Below are positions 24,121 through 36,335 of a DNA stretch of 64,000 nt, one piece after another (position 1 is the first letter of the stretch; each line of letters starts with the position of its first letter). This DNA comes from Rhodosorus marinus (Eukaryota; Rhodophyta; Stylonematophyceae; Stylonematales; Stylonemataceae), in assembly GCA_029953675.1 (NCBI GenBank), contig JAMWBK010000004.1, forward strand, positions 3,098,501 to 3,162,500, read 5' to 3'. The notes under the pieces are model-generated. The model worked only from the letters and a program-made list of their open reading frames with translations, was not told where the DNA came from and did no database searches. Made by a program: the position numbers and the translations under genes.

Positions 24121-26539
24121 TATTGTGCGTCCCATTAATCAGACCGAGCTCAGCCATCTCCATGGCGAGTTGCTTTCTATATTCGTTGAAGTCTCCGTTG
24201 AATACTTCAACGGACCCCGGTTTTGAGCTTGTGCCTTTCGTACAAACCCAGATTTCCTCCGCGACGAGCGAGATTAGTCTTTCGTCGTGGCTAACAAGCA
24301 CAGCTCCTCCTTCAAAGCTGCGTTTCAGATAGGAGCAAGAGCGCGTTAGACTGATTGTAAAACAAGCCTCGACGGAAACCGCTCATATACACTGAAGGGC
24401 ACTACCGTTTCCGCAGTGAAATCTCAACTTACCGCATGATGGACCACGCGAGACTTTCAATGGTTTCAATGTCGAGATGATTTGTAGGTTCATCAAAAAG
24501 CATAATATGAGGTTGTTTGTAGGCCATCTCGGCGAAAGCCACACGCGATTTCTGTCCACCGGATAGAATTTTGATCGGCGTAATAGCTAGATTTCCGGAT
24601 AGTCCAAACTGGCCAAGGTGCTGCAGGTCCGCAGCGGCAACGTGATGCGCGTTAGTAAGCCTATCGAGCCAAATTGCGTACAGGGCGGAGCAATCACATC
24701 AACAACGAGCAAACGAAGTGGATCCCTGCTTACCCTCCTGAAGTTTCCCTCCGGGATGTCCGGCCACAATGATCTCATGTGCTGTAGAGGTGTTTTATTC
24801 AGATCCAACATGTCGACGTGGTGCTGTGAAAACTTCGCGAGACGCAGCTTTGGATGTCGAGAAATCCAGCCTTCGACTGGTAGGATCTCCCCATTCAGCA
24901 GTTTCAGCATTGTTGATTTTCCTGCTCCGTTTTTCCCCACGATTGCCACTCTCGAGTCCGTGTCAACACCAAAATTAACCTGCTCATAGAGAATCGGGCC
25001 CGTGGTGTATCCGAACGAAACCTCGGACACGGAAATGCATGGCGGGGGTAAATGCCCAGGATCTGGGAACTCGAGCCTCAAGTACGGATCATCATAGTCC
25101 ATATCTTCCATTCTACCCTCCAGTTTCGTAAGCATCTTCATTCTTGCTTGAGCCTGTCTGGCCATTTTCTTGTGCCCATTTCTGAACTTGCCGATGAAGT
25201 CTTGCAAATGCTTCTTCTGACGCATTTGATAATCATGCACAGCCGCTGCGTGTTTCCGATGCTCAGCACGGACACGGATGAACGTATCATAATTGCCACC
25301 GTAGTAAGTAAGCCTCTGCCGGTGCAGATGAATAGTGTCCTGAGTAACTTTGTTCAGAAAGCCGCGGTCATGCGACACAATAATAACCGTGCGTTCCCAC
25401 TCAAGCAAGAACTCTTCCAACCAAGTCAATGCGACTACGTCAAGGTGATTGGTGGGTTCATCCAGCAAGAGCAAATCCGGTTCACAAAAAAGAGCCTGAG
25501 CTAGAGCTACCCGCATCCTCCAACCTCCAGAATACTCGTTGGTTGGCTTGTTCATCATCTCTTGATCGAAGCCTAAACCTGTGAGAATGGTGCTTGCTCT
25601 TGTTTCCGCCGCGTCCGAATCAATCTCTTGCAGCCTTAAGTACACTTCTTCCAGTTCCGTACCCGCGTCGCCCGACTTCTCATTGCTCAAGTCCTTCTCT
25701 TCTTTAAGCAACCACTCTCTTTCCTCGTCTCCCAGGAGCACGGTTTGCAGAACAGTTTTCTCTGTGCCCTAAGGTTTCGAAGAAAGCAGGAACACTTGAG
25801 AACTCTCTCCAGCCGATGTGGCCTTTTTAGGTCAGAAGAAGGACGTTTATATCCTCACCGCGCATTCCTGTTCCACGAATATAATATTAACATTTTCGGG
25901 GATGGGAATCTCCCTGTTGTACAACGCACGCAAGAGCGTGGACTTGCCTACTCCGTTTCGACCAATTAGACCGTATCTGGGGTGACAAGCAAAGAAGGAG
26001 GACCTCAGAACAACCGACGAGACCTGATTGCTGGCCAATTTGCAAAGCTTGCTCACTTTCTGCCGTACGCTAAAGTGAGCGTGCTGTTTCGTAAAATTTC
26101 AAGCTTTCCAACTTGGATATTGATCATTTCGCAGTGTAAATCCTTAACTATATGCGCGTTCTTTTCTCGAATCGGGCCGGACCGTGGTCGGAATCCCTGT
26201 TGCAAAGAAACAAACACAGACAAAGTCAGTATTGGTAATAACGTTAAGCACAACAAGAACCTAGGATTTGAAACAAGAAACAGGTTCAATAACTTCTCTC
26301 CTCAACAGGCAGCATCTTACCGCTTCTCTTTCCCTTTCCCGAATTCCGACTCTCCCGGCTTCCCCGCGGCCGTTTCCGTTTTCCAGACCATTTCCATCTC
26401 CATTCAGCTCACCAATTGCGCCGTTTTCTCCTCTTCCCTTCTCCTCCTCGAGCCTCTTGAGCTCAGCTTCTTTTCGCTTCTTCTCCTCTGCTTTCCTCTG
26501 TTTCTCGAGGAACTTCTTTGACTTGTTCGCTGGCGCCAT
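24098..26539 (-). CDS. ABC-F family ATPase, GCN20/ABCF3-like (cytosolic)
   Basis: Two ABC domains in one chain, multi-exon. ATG at 26539 starts [20 protein letters not shown], a lysine-rich coil. A GCG|GTAAGA donor leads to [17 protein letters not shown] and [19 protein letters not shown]. Domain 1: Walker [10 protein letters not shown], signature [14 protein letters not shown], Walker [13 protein letters not shown] and switch His [10 protein letters not shown] linker rich in K/M ([18 protein letters not shown]) follows. Domain 2: Walker [25 protein letters not shown], signature [14 protein letters not shown], Walker [13 protein letters not shown] and [12 protein letters not shown]. The C-terminus is acidic (MFDDDNY). 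ABC-F proteins are soluble translation factors; GCN20 acts with GCN1 in eIF2-alpha control. The short N-terminus lacks the large domain of GCN20/ABCF3, so exact orthology is open. Confidence 0.9.
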
Positions 26540-29500
26540 TTTCGTGTTGGGAACGAACTCTACTAGCCCCTCACTGCAAGATTCTCTCAGCTGATCAACG
26601 ACCAGTTCTCGCGTTTCTGACACTGATCTCTCCTCCCCTCGCTCCCTCCCCCCCAGCACAATCCAGCTTCCTCCCAAGCGCAGTATAGAGCGCTCGTTGG
26701 AACCGCGCATCTTCTAACCCAGCCTGCCCGGTTGCAAACGGAATTTGCTGTTACATCAATACGATCCTCCCCCCCCCCCCTTGTCATGCCTGCCATTGAC
26801 TAACGAATTCTATTTTGAAGTAAAAATGCAGAATTCATGGCCGGCTTTTGCTTATTTTACCCCTCGACAGTGATTTCTCTTTGTGGACGTCTGTTTTGGT
26901 TGGACGCTTGCTGAATGAGCAAAAAGAGAAAAATTCTGGTGTTCATTGGGTTCCATGAAACATTGCTCATTCATTTTCCGTTCTTCAATCAGTTTCTACC
27001 GAATAGCCGCGAGCGTATGTATTCATCCCGTCCCAGAGTAGCCCCACGACGGCTGCTTGTTCGAAGCCCTGAAAAAAAAACCAATATTGAAACACCCGCC
27101 TACTCCGCTTTCTTTGGTCACCCCCCAGGGACTTGCACAACCACAGCTTGTAAGACACGAAAACATTGATACAAAAAAAAATCAGGAACTTTTTGGGTTG
27201 GTGAGTTTGTACCCAGCGTTCAGACAACTCGGCAAACTGCCACCTTCTTGTTTCTATAGGACGGGAGCCCGAGCTATGCTATAGGAGGGACCGCAGCCTT
27301 GGGGCATGCGCCATGATGAGACCAGCACCAATCGGATAACTATTAAGCTGCGACCGTCATCCTTTGGTTTTGCGGCACGGATGGGGCATTCGCAATGCCA
27401 ATGGGCCATTTTGACTTTATCTAGTATATTCATGAAATGTTGTTCCATGATTATATATAAATATATATTCATTAATACGGCTAAACTAGAATTATCGCAG
27501 TTCATTCGTATGATAAAAGTAAATTGAATGCCCCGTTTGAAAATGAACTATTAGAAAAGCTGAAATTGTTTATAAAGAAGCAGAGGCTTTTCACGTGGAC
27601 TCTCCAGACGAGATAGCTCCGCGCACCCTTCTTCTTCAAACCAACCAAACACCACACCAAGCACTGCCGCAAGCATTGGGGCATCAAAACCGTTAAATTT
27701 GCTCTATTCTTAAATTCGTCCTCCGGAACTGGATACAATAGTTTACTACCGTACTAGTGAATTCGCTCAACGCAACTTTTGCAAACGCAAGGAACGCGGG
27801 GGTTGAAATCAATGCGCGCAAGCGCAATCGTTCGCGGAACCTGCACGCGAAGCCCCAATCTACAACGGATCCGATCTCCCTAAATACCGGGTCATGTGAC
27901 GTCCTTCTTCCTGGGGAAGGATCCCAGTCCTGCCCGTTAATCTGGGGTTAGCGGGGGTGACTCCTTCCGCAGAGCGGTTCAGCACCGCTTGGGGTCGCTT
28001 ACGTGGGTTGAACGGTGCAGGTGTAGAGTGACCTCTCTCATGAGCTGATCAGCTTGTTTGCTTGGTCGGCCAAATTCTCAGGGCAGAATGGGACCAAAAC
28101 GTCGTCATTGTTGTCTCCAAACTCACCCGATAATGTGACCAGCCCTGTGGGCTACACAACCGGCCTCCCAGGACGCTTTGCGTATGTAGTTCTTTCTGAA
28201 GCGGTGATCTCATCTTCGTCCCAACAACGTTGCCTTTCACTGTTCCGAGGATCCCCAGGCTTGAGCTGCTGCCGAGGTTGTGACGGGTAGGTTTTAATGT
28301 CTCGTGCTAGAATGGATTACGCTGTTGGGCGACGGAGTCTTAGATGCTCTGCGACGTGCACTCATCTTGTGGTAGGCTTCAGACTACAGTATTAAATCAC
28401 TGCAAACCTGCGTCTACACCAACTTCCGGTCCTGGGCTAATACTATTACTAGTAGCTCCTCCAGGATCTATAATTACACTGCAGACTAGCAGGAGAGCTG
28501 TCCCTAAGATTCGAAACCCGCGGCCATGGCTGTCAGTAAGAGCTCTTGCGAAACACTAAAAATAGAATGGCAGGTCAGCTCACTATATCAGAGCCGAACT
28601 GGCTTGAACCGAATCTTCAGAGCTTGTTTCTGGTGTGTATAGGTCTTGGCGCCAAGACAATAGCGGTGCGAGCAGCTGCAAGGAGGCTCTAGTGGTTGTC
28701 TGCTTTCTTCGCAGCAACAACAGCGTAGAATATGCCAGGGAGCACACCTACAGCTAAAAAAAGGCTGGAAGTAAGAGGGAGGCCAGCTAACTAAGGGACA
28801 TGTTGGCATGCTTGTCCCAACAAACACGTTGACTTCAGCGCGGACATATCTGGCAGCCCTTAATTTAGGACTCCCGACGGCAAGCACGCTCTCCTCTTGG
28901 TCTTTTGTAGGACAAACTTAAATCCGTATGCTACCCAGTGACGGGTGTGGGTAGCATCATTGCTGTGACATGTGATCCACGTTTTCCTCTCGAAACGCAG
29001 ATCCAGACTGGGATTGCACAGACAGGACAACTTTTGCTAGCGACCGGATCATGAATATCGAGTCGATGGGATGTCCGTGGTGGATTGGTTTCGAAAATAG
29101 GGCTGATCGAGCTTCGGTGTCTTCGATGCACCAGTTGCGTTCAGTGGAGAGGGAAAAAATGATCAAATCAGCTGCATGAAAGCATGGTCGTCCTCAGTAC
29201 GAGGGTTTCGAAGGTGCAAGCTGCTTCACATGCCTATGTCTCGCGCTAGAACGCCAATTGAAGGCTTCGTATGGGGAGGTCAGTTCTTTCCAAGCGAATC
29301 TGGGACAAGCCTGTAGCTGCAAGCACGTGCTTGCTCACAGCTTGTAGAGCACAAACTGGAACAGATCAGTCTCTCGAGCCAGGGCTTCGAAGCCATCTGA
29401 GCTTCGCGAGGCATCCAACTTCTGCTAAAAAAGATAGAGTGATTCAACCCCACACGCTAAAAAAGTTGCAGCAAAGCAGGATGCTAGTGTAGTTCGATAA

Positions 29501-29935
29501 ATAAACACTCTACAAGATAGACGACTGTGGTCGTTGCCGGACAATCGCCAAAAAAAAGTTTCATACGTGCCAAAGCGTTTTCACCCTTTGAACCAAAGTT
29601 CTGTTGGAGAGTATTGGAATTGTTTGTTCAAGAGGGTATTGATTTGGTTTGCAACGGATTTCGAGTCGTAGCCGCGCCCAAATGGAATTCTTTTTGGGCG
29701 CGGCTCCGGAGATTGATTTGGGATAACAGATAATAGAATTACTACTAAAAATCATATGGATACTAAGACCATTGGTGACACTATCACTGATAGTCCAACA
29801 ATGCTTATTAGTGTAAACGATGTGAGGCTTCATTACAGGTGAACCTCCCTATGTTCTTGCGTGAATTTGGGGGGTGGGGGAAGGGGGGGGAGAGGGCTGT
29901 TTTCAGCGGAGCTGGACTATCGTTGGAGAATTGGG
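26540..29935. other. gene-poor region, about 3.4 kb
   Basis: Largest stretch without a recognised gene. It includes the ABCF promoter side (C-run near 26770), an AT-rich block at 27425-27500 (tatatataaatatatattc), many short unsupported frames and a perfect hairpin at 29670-29705. No tRNA, snRNA or transposase recognised. It could hold non-coding RNA genes or old element remnants that cannot be resolved by eye. Confidence 0.4.
29670..29705. repeat. perfect 13-bp inverted repeat (hairpin)
   Basis: Left arm agccgcgcccaaa (29670-29682), 10-base spacer, right arm tttgggcgcggct (29693-29705). The GC-rich stem lies in AT-rich DNA with no coding frame, about 230 bp upstream of the plastid ABCF start. 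Possible explanations are a structured RNA, a termination or processing signal, or the core of a small element. Confidence 0.85.
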
Positions 29936-32900
29936 ATGGCGTTCATTGGACAGGTTTCATTAGGAGGTAGGCAGAGAAAGGAGTTGTGTTCTTCCAGTAG
30001 ACAATGGAGAGAATGGAAGTCACGAGTTCGGATGGCTGGTGAAGGAGCTACTGCTGGTTCGCAACTGATCTGGTGTGAGGTGGGCTTTGAAGATCACTTT
30101 TCGTTTTCTCTCTGCGTTTCATACCCCTGCGTTTATCGGTGTATCTCCCTGACATGCCGACTCCGTTCAACTCCCGTGATCAATGGTGTAGGGTATTTCA
30201 AAATCGTACGATGGCGTTCGGGTACAAGTTGAGGACGCCGATATTGTTCTTAAGAGAGGGTCAAAGCTGGGCGTTATTGGGGTCAATGGAGCAGGGAAGA
30301 GCACGCTCCTCAACTTATTGGCAAGTACGTTAGACTTCGTTGACGTCGATCTCACACGTGCTCGAACTCTTACACGCTCTGGGGGAATATTCTCGTTGTC
30401 AGGGAAGGAGATACCGGACAGCGGGGCGGTTAGCTACCGGAAAGGCCTTAGGGTGGTCATCGTGGACCAAGATCCACAGATGGATGATGACTTGACACCT
30501 CTGGTAGGCTTATACGCCATCGCGTGTTGCCTGTTTTCAATCATTTGGCGGAAAAATCGGGACAGATTATTCCCTTGCTCCTCGGACGGCTGGCACTTTA
30601 GAGTTGATCCACTGATGCCGTATTGTTTTTGCTCTTCACTCTTTGGCTAACGCTGTTCATGATCGTTATCGATTTGCCCATCCACAACTCGGTTCTCGTG
30701 TTGTTCTGAACCAATCAGGAATGTGTATTCGCCGCGGACAATCCTACGAACAGAGCAATACGGGACTATGAAGATGCTCTAGCAAGGCTGGATAAAAAGC
30801 AATGTGGAGAAGAGGAACTTCAAAGAGTGATGAATAACATGGATTCACTTCAAGCTTGGGACGCCGAAGCGAATGCTAGACAGGTAGCACTGGTGCAATT
30901 GCTTTTCGTCTGTCATCCTAGCTCAAGGTGTATTTCGCTAACTTGAGCCCCGTACGCCCCCCGTGTCCTTCGTCTTTTCTTGGCATCGTATCGATTTGGA
31001 CCCCAGATTTTGTCTAGACTCGGCTTGGATTTTAGGTCGCTGCGAAATCGAAAGTTTCGCTTGCTCAGTGGTGGGCAGCAGAAGAGGGTTGCGTTGGCAG
31101 CTGCCTTGGTACAGAATCCAGATGTTTTGATACTTGATGAGCCAACAAATCACTTGGACATAGATGCTATTGAGTGGCTTGAAAATGCCATAAGCGTTCC
31201 GGAGCTTACGGTTGTGTTGGTGACTCACGACAGGTCTGTTTTCCCTGCCGTTGGGACAAAAAAATTCTTCATGGATGGATTTCCACTCCATTGGCATTCC
31301 TCTGCTTGTTCTTACGTGTTCCTTGCTCAAGAGCGACTGTGTTTTCTCAAACTCTTTTATGCCGCAGATACTTCCTGGACCGTTCATGCACGGATATCAT
31401 GGAGCTCTACCAAGGAAGCGTTTATAATCATAGCGGAGGGTATGACAAATTTCTTCTGGTAAGCCGTAGTTGACTTTCCGCGAATTAGAGTGCATCAAGA
31501 CTCTTCCCACTGATGCAAATGTTCTCTTTCGGACATCTCGTAGAACAAAGCTCTCAGATTGAAGGAGGAGGATCACATTGCCGAGGTTGCGTTGGGACGG
31601 CTGAGAAAAGAAGCAGAGTGGATGCGCAGACAGCCGAAAGCGCGGTCCACTAAGTCGAAGTCTCGAATTGATCAGTTCTACAGTTTGCAGTCCATGGCGA
31701 AGAAACGAACACGCCCTGGTTCTGTTGAGTTCGCCTCCAAGGTTTGATGTGGACAAGGACCGATGTGGCAAGAGTGGGAGCAGCTCTTAAATAATACCAC
31801 CGTTTCTCTGGCTCGTTTTCCTGCAAAGGTGTCAAGAATGGGTAACAAAACCTTGGAGTTTATAGATTCCAACCTTGCATTCGATCAAAGGATCATAATG
31901 AAGAGCTTCAGCTATGAGTTCAAGCGGAACGATCGAATAGGCATCGTCGGTGGGAACGGTGTAGGCAAGACAACGTTCCTCCGCGTTCTAATGCAGCTCC
32001 AGAACTTGGACGCGGGTGAGGTGATAATCGGCGAGACCGTTGTTTTCGGTTACTACAACCAGGCCGGAGTTGATTTTCCTTCCAAAGTCAGGGTTTTTGA
32101 CTATGTCAAGGACGTAAGTGGGGATCAAAACGGGGGACATGCGCATCGGTTTACCTCGAAGCTGAACACTTCCAGCTCATTCTTCATTCGACTTCGCGCT
32201 GAAAATCAACTCAGATTTTGTACGCCAACGACGTCCCAGACCCGAAGCCCATAAAAGTACTCGAACAGTACGGATTCGAGACCGAGCAAATGTACACTGA
32301 AATAGATCGTTTAAGCGGTGGAGAGAAGCGGCGTCTTCAGCTCCTTGAGGTGCGTATTCCCATCGCGAGCAGTACCAGGTGCATAAAAAGTCTGCCCGCC
32401 GACACAGAACGTAGGCGTTCAGGGTTATCGGAAAAGCAAGTTATCACGGGAGCTGATTGGTTCTTTCTGTTTCGGTACTCTGTCCTCTGCTTCTAGGTGA
32501 TGGCAAAGGATCCGAACTTTCTGGTTCTTGACGAAGTCACAAACGACCTCGATCTGCAAACGTTAACCTTGCTGGAGAACTTTCTCCTAGACTATAGTGG
32601 AGTGCTGGTGGTCGTGTCGCATGATCGCTTCTTTATGGACAGACTTGCGAGCCACCTGTTCATTTTTGAGGGTGATGTAAGTGTAGAGCTCAGCCTGTAG
32701 CCGAATGCAATCTGCTGCGTCACTGACAGGACAGGGAAGCTTAAGGAAGAATCGCGGTTTTGCTTGACATCTCACCAGGGAAAGATACTTGACTTCAACG
32801 GTAATTTCAGTGACTACCTAGATGTTCGTCGGGAGAAGACGGCAGAGTCGGGCAGCGCCTCGTTGAATGACGGATCAGAGTCGAATGGCAGCTCACAAGG

Positions 32901-33370
32901 ACAGCAGATGAGGAATTCCAAGACAGCTCCGAAAAAGGTACTACGGGCTTCCTGAAGCCATGCTGAAAATTTCCCTCGAGCATCCTCCATATGATTTCTG
33001 ACTTGAAACCGGGAACTTAGAAAATGTCCAACAAGGAACGGAAAGAGTATGAATCCATTCTGGGGGAAATTGACAAACTAGCAGCGCGTCAAGCAGATCT
33101 CGAGTCCACTTTAGTCTCAGGAAACCTGGACTACGATCAGCTTTCAAGCAGAACAGAGGAGCTTGTGAGTTTGCAAGAATCTTCTTTCCACATTTGCGTT
33201 CGGATACAACGCATGCGTTCCGTCATCAAGTTGATGGAGCGGAGAAATTTGTTCTGAATCTCTTAACATTCGTTTTGGAAAATCCACTGCGCCTTCAGGC
33301 TTCCGTAAGCACTTCCATTGACGAAAAAACCAATAGGTGGATGGAGCTCGAAGAAATGTATGGGTCGTAA
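29936..33370 (+). CDS. plastid-type ABC-F ATPase (Uup/EttA-like, ABCF5-like)
   Basis: ATG at 29936 starts MAFIGQVSLGGRQRKELCSS, an Arg/Ser-rich presequence with Phe at position 3, then RVRMAGEGATAG. This is the form of red algal and glaucophyte plastid transit peptides. Exon 2 starts at 30192 (GISKSYDGVRVQVEDADIVL). ABC1: [47 protein letters not shown] and LVTHDR. A linker (KARSTKSKSRIDQF) follows. ABC2: GGNGVGKTT, LSGGEKRRLQLLE, LVLDEVTNDLDLQTL and VVSHDRFFMD. The C-terminal helix (KERKEYESILGEIDKLAARQ) ends EMYGS then TAA. The [22 protein letters not shown] string and the C-terminal coiled coil are Uup traits. Probable role is plastid ribosome rescue or translation regulation. The second Walker B has DEVTND instead of DEPTND. 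Confidence 0.88.
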
Positions 33371-33992
33371 CTCGACTCCGACTCTCAGAAGTTGGGGAGA
33401 CTTCGGTTTTCCAACGTGCAAGAGAGCAAATTGAATTTGTGTAAGCATCCCTAATCGTGATCACAGTATTCTATATACTACGTAGCTACTACATCTAACT
33501 GGGGTTCCATTCTGGTCAACTGGCGGGCTTCAACAGCGGAGGTAAAGGGTTCAGATGCAATGCAATTATTTGAGTGATCCCCTCAAATAATCGACTACAA
33601 AATGATTAAGCACCTTCGTAACTGGCTTCCCGTTCCGTGTTGGCACTCCAAAGAAGAGGAAGTAGCAGCAACGGAATGGAATATATCTATTCTCCAAGAG
33701 CGCAGTACCTGTGCCTGACACGGTACTTCGCCGATCACTGTAGTTTGCCCCCATTGACAAGGCGAGATAAGCATGGCTAGGGCGTTTGCCTCTTCCTTCC
33801 TCTCCCTCGACTGGATAATAAATACGTGGATGCCCCGGCAACAGCCATTGCCGCAATACATGCAAGCCCGCTTCGGCGTACAAACATAGTGTCCAGGAGT
33901 TGGCCTCGTATTGAGTATAGCAGAATCATCCTTGCGTGAAACAAAAAAGGTGCAAAAACGGAAGCGTTGGTTGTCAGATACCGCATGTGCCA
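33371..33992. other. convergent intergenic region
   Basis: 3' flanks of two converging genes. The open frames here (33566-33883 and 33595 onward on the minus strand) continue past the terminal 16-nt exon of the neighbouring gene and are probably UTR. Confidence 0.3.
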
Positions 33993-35315
33993 CTAAGCAA
34001 AAGAGCATCTGAGCGCTGAACTGGAGCCAAGATGACGCCGAGCGCTAACATTGGCGGACGCTTGTGAACAAGGCAGCCAGCACGTTGCCCTCACCTGTGA
34101 TAAAATACGGTCATAAGCAGAATGACAATATACTGAACAACCAAAACAACTTTCTCCCGCCTATCTCTTGAGCTAATCATCAAGATGGGAGAAGATACTA
34201 TGGCAAACCACGCGCAGCACAGCATCAGCAGTTGTACAGTTAACAACGCCACGCTGGCTTGTTGGCTGGCTATTGATAGGTCTCTCAGAGCAACGAACAT
34301 ATGTATACAAGCTGCTATCATCAGGATCCAAGAATTTATCAGCGCTGCTTTCGGTGTAACAATGCCACCGACTAATCGCATCATAGCGACGGTGATGATC
34401 CCCACGATGAGCAAGATCAAGGGTACCTTCACTATCATCTGTTTCAAGCCGGAAAACGAAGTTTTCAGAAAACCGCAATTTCGGCAACCGATGCTCTGAC
34501 CCGCTTTAGTCGCGGAATGGGTAACAAGGTCGAGTCTTGGATCCGTCGACTTCACACTATGTCCAGCCTTCGGACCCATCTCACCGACACTCAGTCGAGA
34601 ACGGGACTATCCACTTTTCTTGTGTGCGTATCCTTACCGGGACACGTCTTGACTCGATTGGAATCATTTCAGCAGTAGTGTTGTACGTACTGGATGCGAT
34701 ATCAACGGATGCAAGCAATAGGTCTGTGGTTAATGGGCTCTGAAGATAATCCCCGATTTCAACCGCCTGGTTGACGAAAATAGACTCAAGCGCTGGATTC
34801 TTTAACTGCCTGATCGCATGCATGTCGTCCTCAAGCGCATGAACGAGGGTTTGAAGCGATTTCAGGTGCTCATCGTTGCTCGCCTTCGCCGAATCCAGTT
34901 TATTCGTTTCTGCCTCCATCCGAGCCTTCAGGCTCTTCGCATTTTCCTCAATCAGGTTTCTTTCAGTTTGCAGCTTTTCGACATGATCCTTGACCATCAT
35001 TTTGTTGTTCATATTCTCCTGCACCATCCCTTGGCTCTGTACAATCTTTTGCGCGTTCACCGCTTGCTGCTTCCTAATTTCAACAAGCTTCCCTTCCAGA
35101 TCCACTACTTGCTTTTCGAGGTCAAGCAACCGGTAGTTGCTTGTCTGAAACACGGCGTCAACGGCCTGTTTCACTTTCTCGTCCTCAGTCTGAACCACTT
35201 TCATTAGCTCTTTCAAGTTCTGTTTCAAGCCTGGCAAGACATCATCCGCATTCACACGCGCGAGTGCCAATCCGAACACAACGCCTACCACGCATAACAA
35301 AAGCGGTCTATTCAT
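33993..35315 (-). CDS. signal peptide, coiled coil and four-TM protein of unknown family
   Basis: Exons 35315-34638, 34579-34095 and 34008-33993. Phases match and the 1179-nt total gives 392 aa. The N-terminus MNRPLLLCVVGVVFGLALA then RVNAD is a clear signal peptide. Residues about 35-180 form a long coiled coil (LLDLEKQVVDLEGKLVEIRK, DHVEKLQTERNLIEENAKSL). Exon 2 adds a Cys pair (IGCRNCGF) and four or so membrane helices (VPLILLIVGIITVAMMRLV, ALINSWILMIAACIHMFVAL, LLTVQLLMLCCAWFAIV, VVLVVQYIVILLMTVFY). The tiny last exon gives RCSFA then stop. The coiled coil would lie in the ER lumen or outside the cell. No family recognised. Alternatively, exons 1 and 2 are separate genes, as exon 2 also starts with ATG, but the 58-nt intron and phase fit favour one gene. 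Confidence 0.55.
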
Positions 35316-36335
35316 TCTTCCTCCGAAGATGGGAGGGACAACTGACCAAGGCAACATGCACATACACACCTCTACCACCCCGGTAAGATTCGCATAGCAC
35401 ACTTTTATCCGACAGAGCAATGAAGCTTTAGAATTCTCCCCGCTGAAAGCACGTCAGCATTCGACTGGTCGTATTTCTTGCTCCCTCTGGCTTCCCAACC
35501 ACCCTTACAGAGTGGAGAACGTGCTTCGCACGCTCTTCTGCGGTATTCGTTCTGGAATCGTCGCACGACTCGCGGGCTTAGAAATATAGTGCTCACTTTG
35601 CTAGCCCTTTGAAAATCTCCAGAATCTGAAACCCGTCTTTGTGAGCAGTGGTATACAAGCATGGCATTTTACGTTTACATGGATACTGCCATTTTAGTGC
35701 AAAGCAAGGTCCCGCTAGATGTCCGCATTCCCAATGCGCGATTTTCGGGCAGGGATCAACTGTCAATATTTCTTGGGTGGAGACTTGTTCTTCAACGAAC
35801 GTTTTTAGTCTAGTTCTTGCAGGCCCACGTCACTAGGGGTTGTGCTGAATAACCTGAGGCATGCTCTTTCCTAGGTCACTGTAAAGCCACATACTTTGAA
35901 CCTTATTCGGTTGCCCATAATGTGCTATTCACAATATGGGACAGGTGTTGCGCGGAACTTAAGTCACCCCGTACCCCCCTTTGCTAACATGACTGAAATG
36001 CCGTCCATAGGCGATGCGACTCTTCGAAGAGTGCCCTTGCTAGAAAGCCCTATTCTCGTTTCAACGCAGTCTAACCTGATATGGGAGTGTAGCAGTTGTG
36101 GAGCAAATAGTTCTCCGTCCACGTCTGCAACGCTGGACCTAAGCGCGCACATTAAAATCGCTCCTCCGCAACCGTTTGATATCATTACAATCCCAGCTTG
36201 TAGCGCTCGCGTTCATATTTTAACCCTGAAGCATATGTTGCAAAGAGCTCCAAAAACTGAGGTAACCCCGGACTCCAAGAACGACAGCTGGCCAACCATG
36301 CGAGAAGCCTTGGAACCGGCCCAGCCCACTCACGC
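35316..36335. other. divergent intergenic region
   Basis: Promoter side of two divergent genes. A plus-strand frame at 35896-36426 (176 codons, with WECSSCGANSS) is open but has no domain; it overlaps the first exon of the next gene. Not called as a gene. Confidence 0.3.

Noticed and set aside
24098-33370. Idea that the two ABC-F genes are a local duplication
   Set aside because: One is GCN20-like and the other Uup-like with a transit leader. Linkers, signatures and C-termini differ too much for a recent duplication, so adjacency is probably chance.
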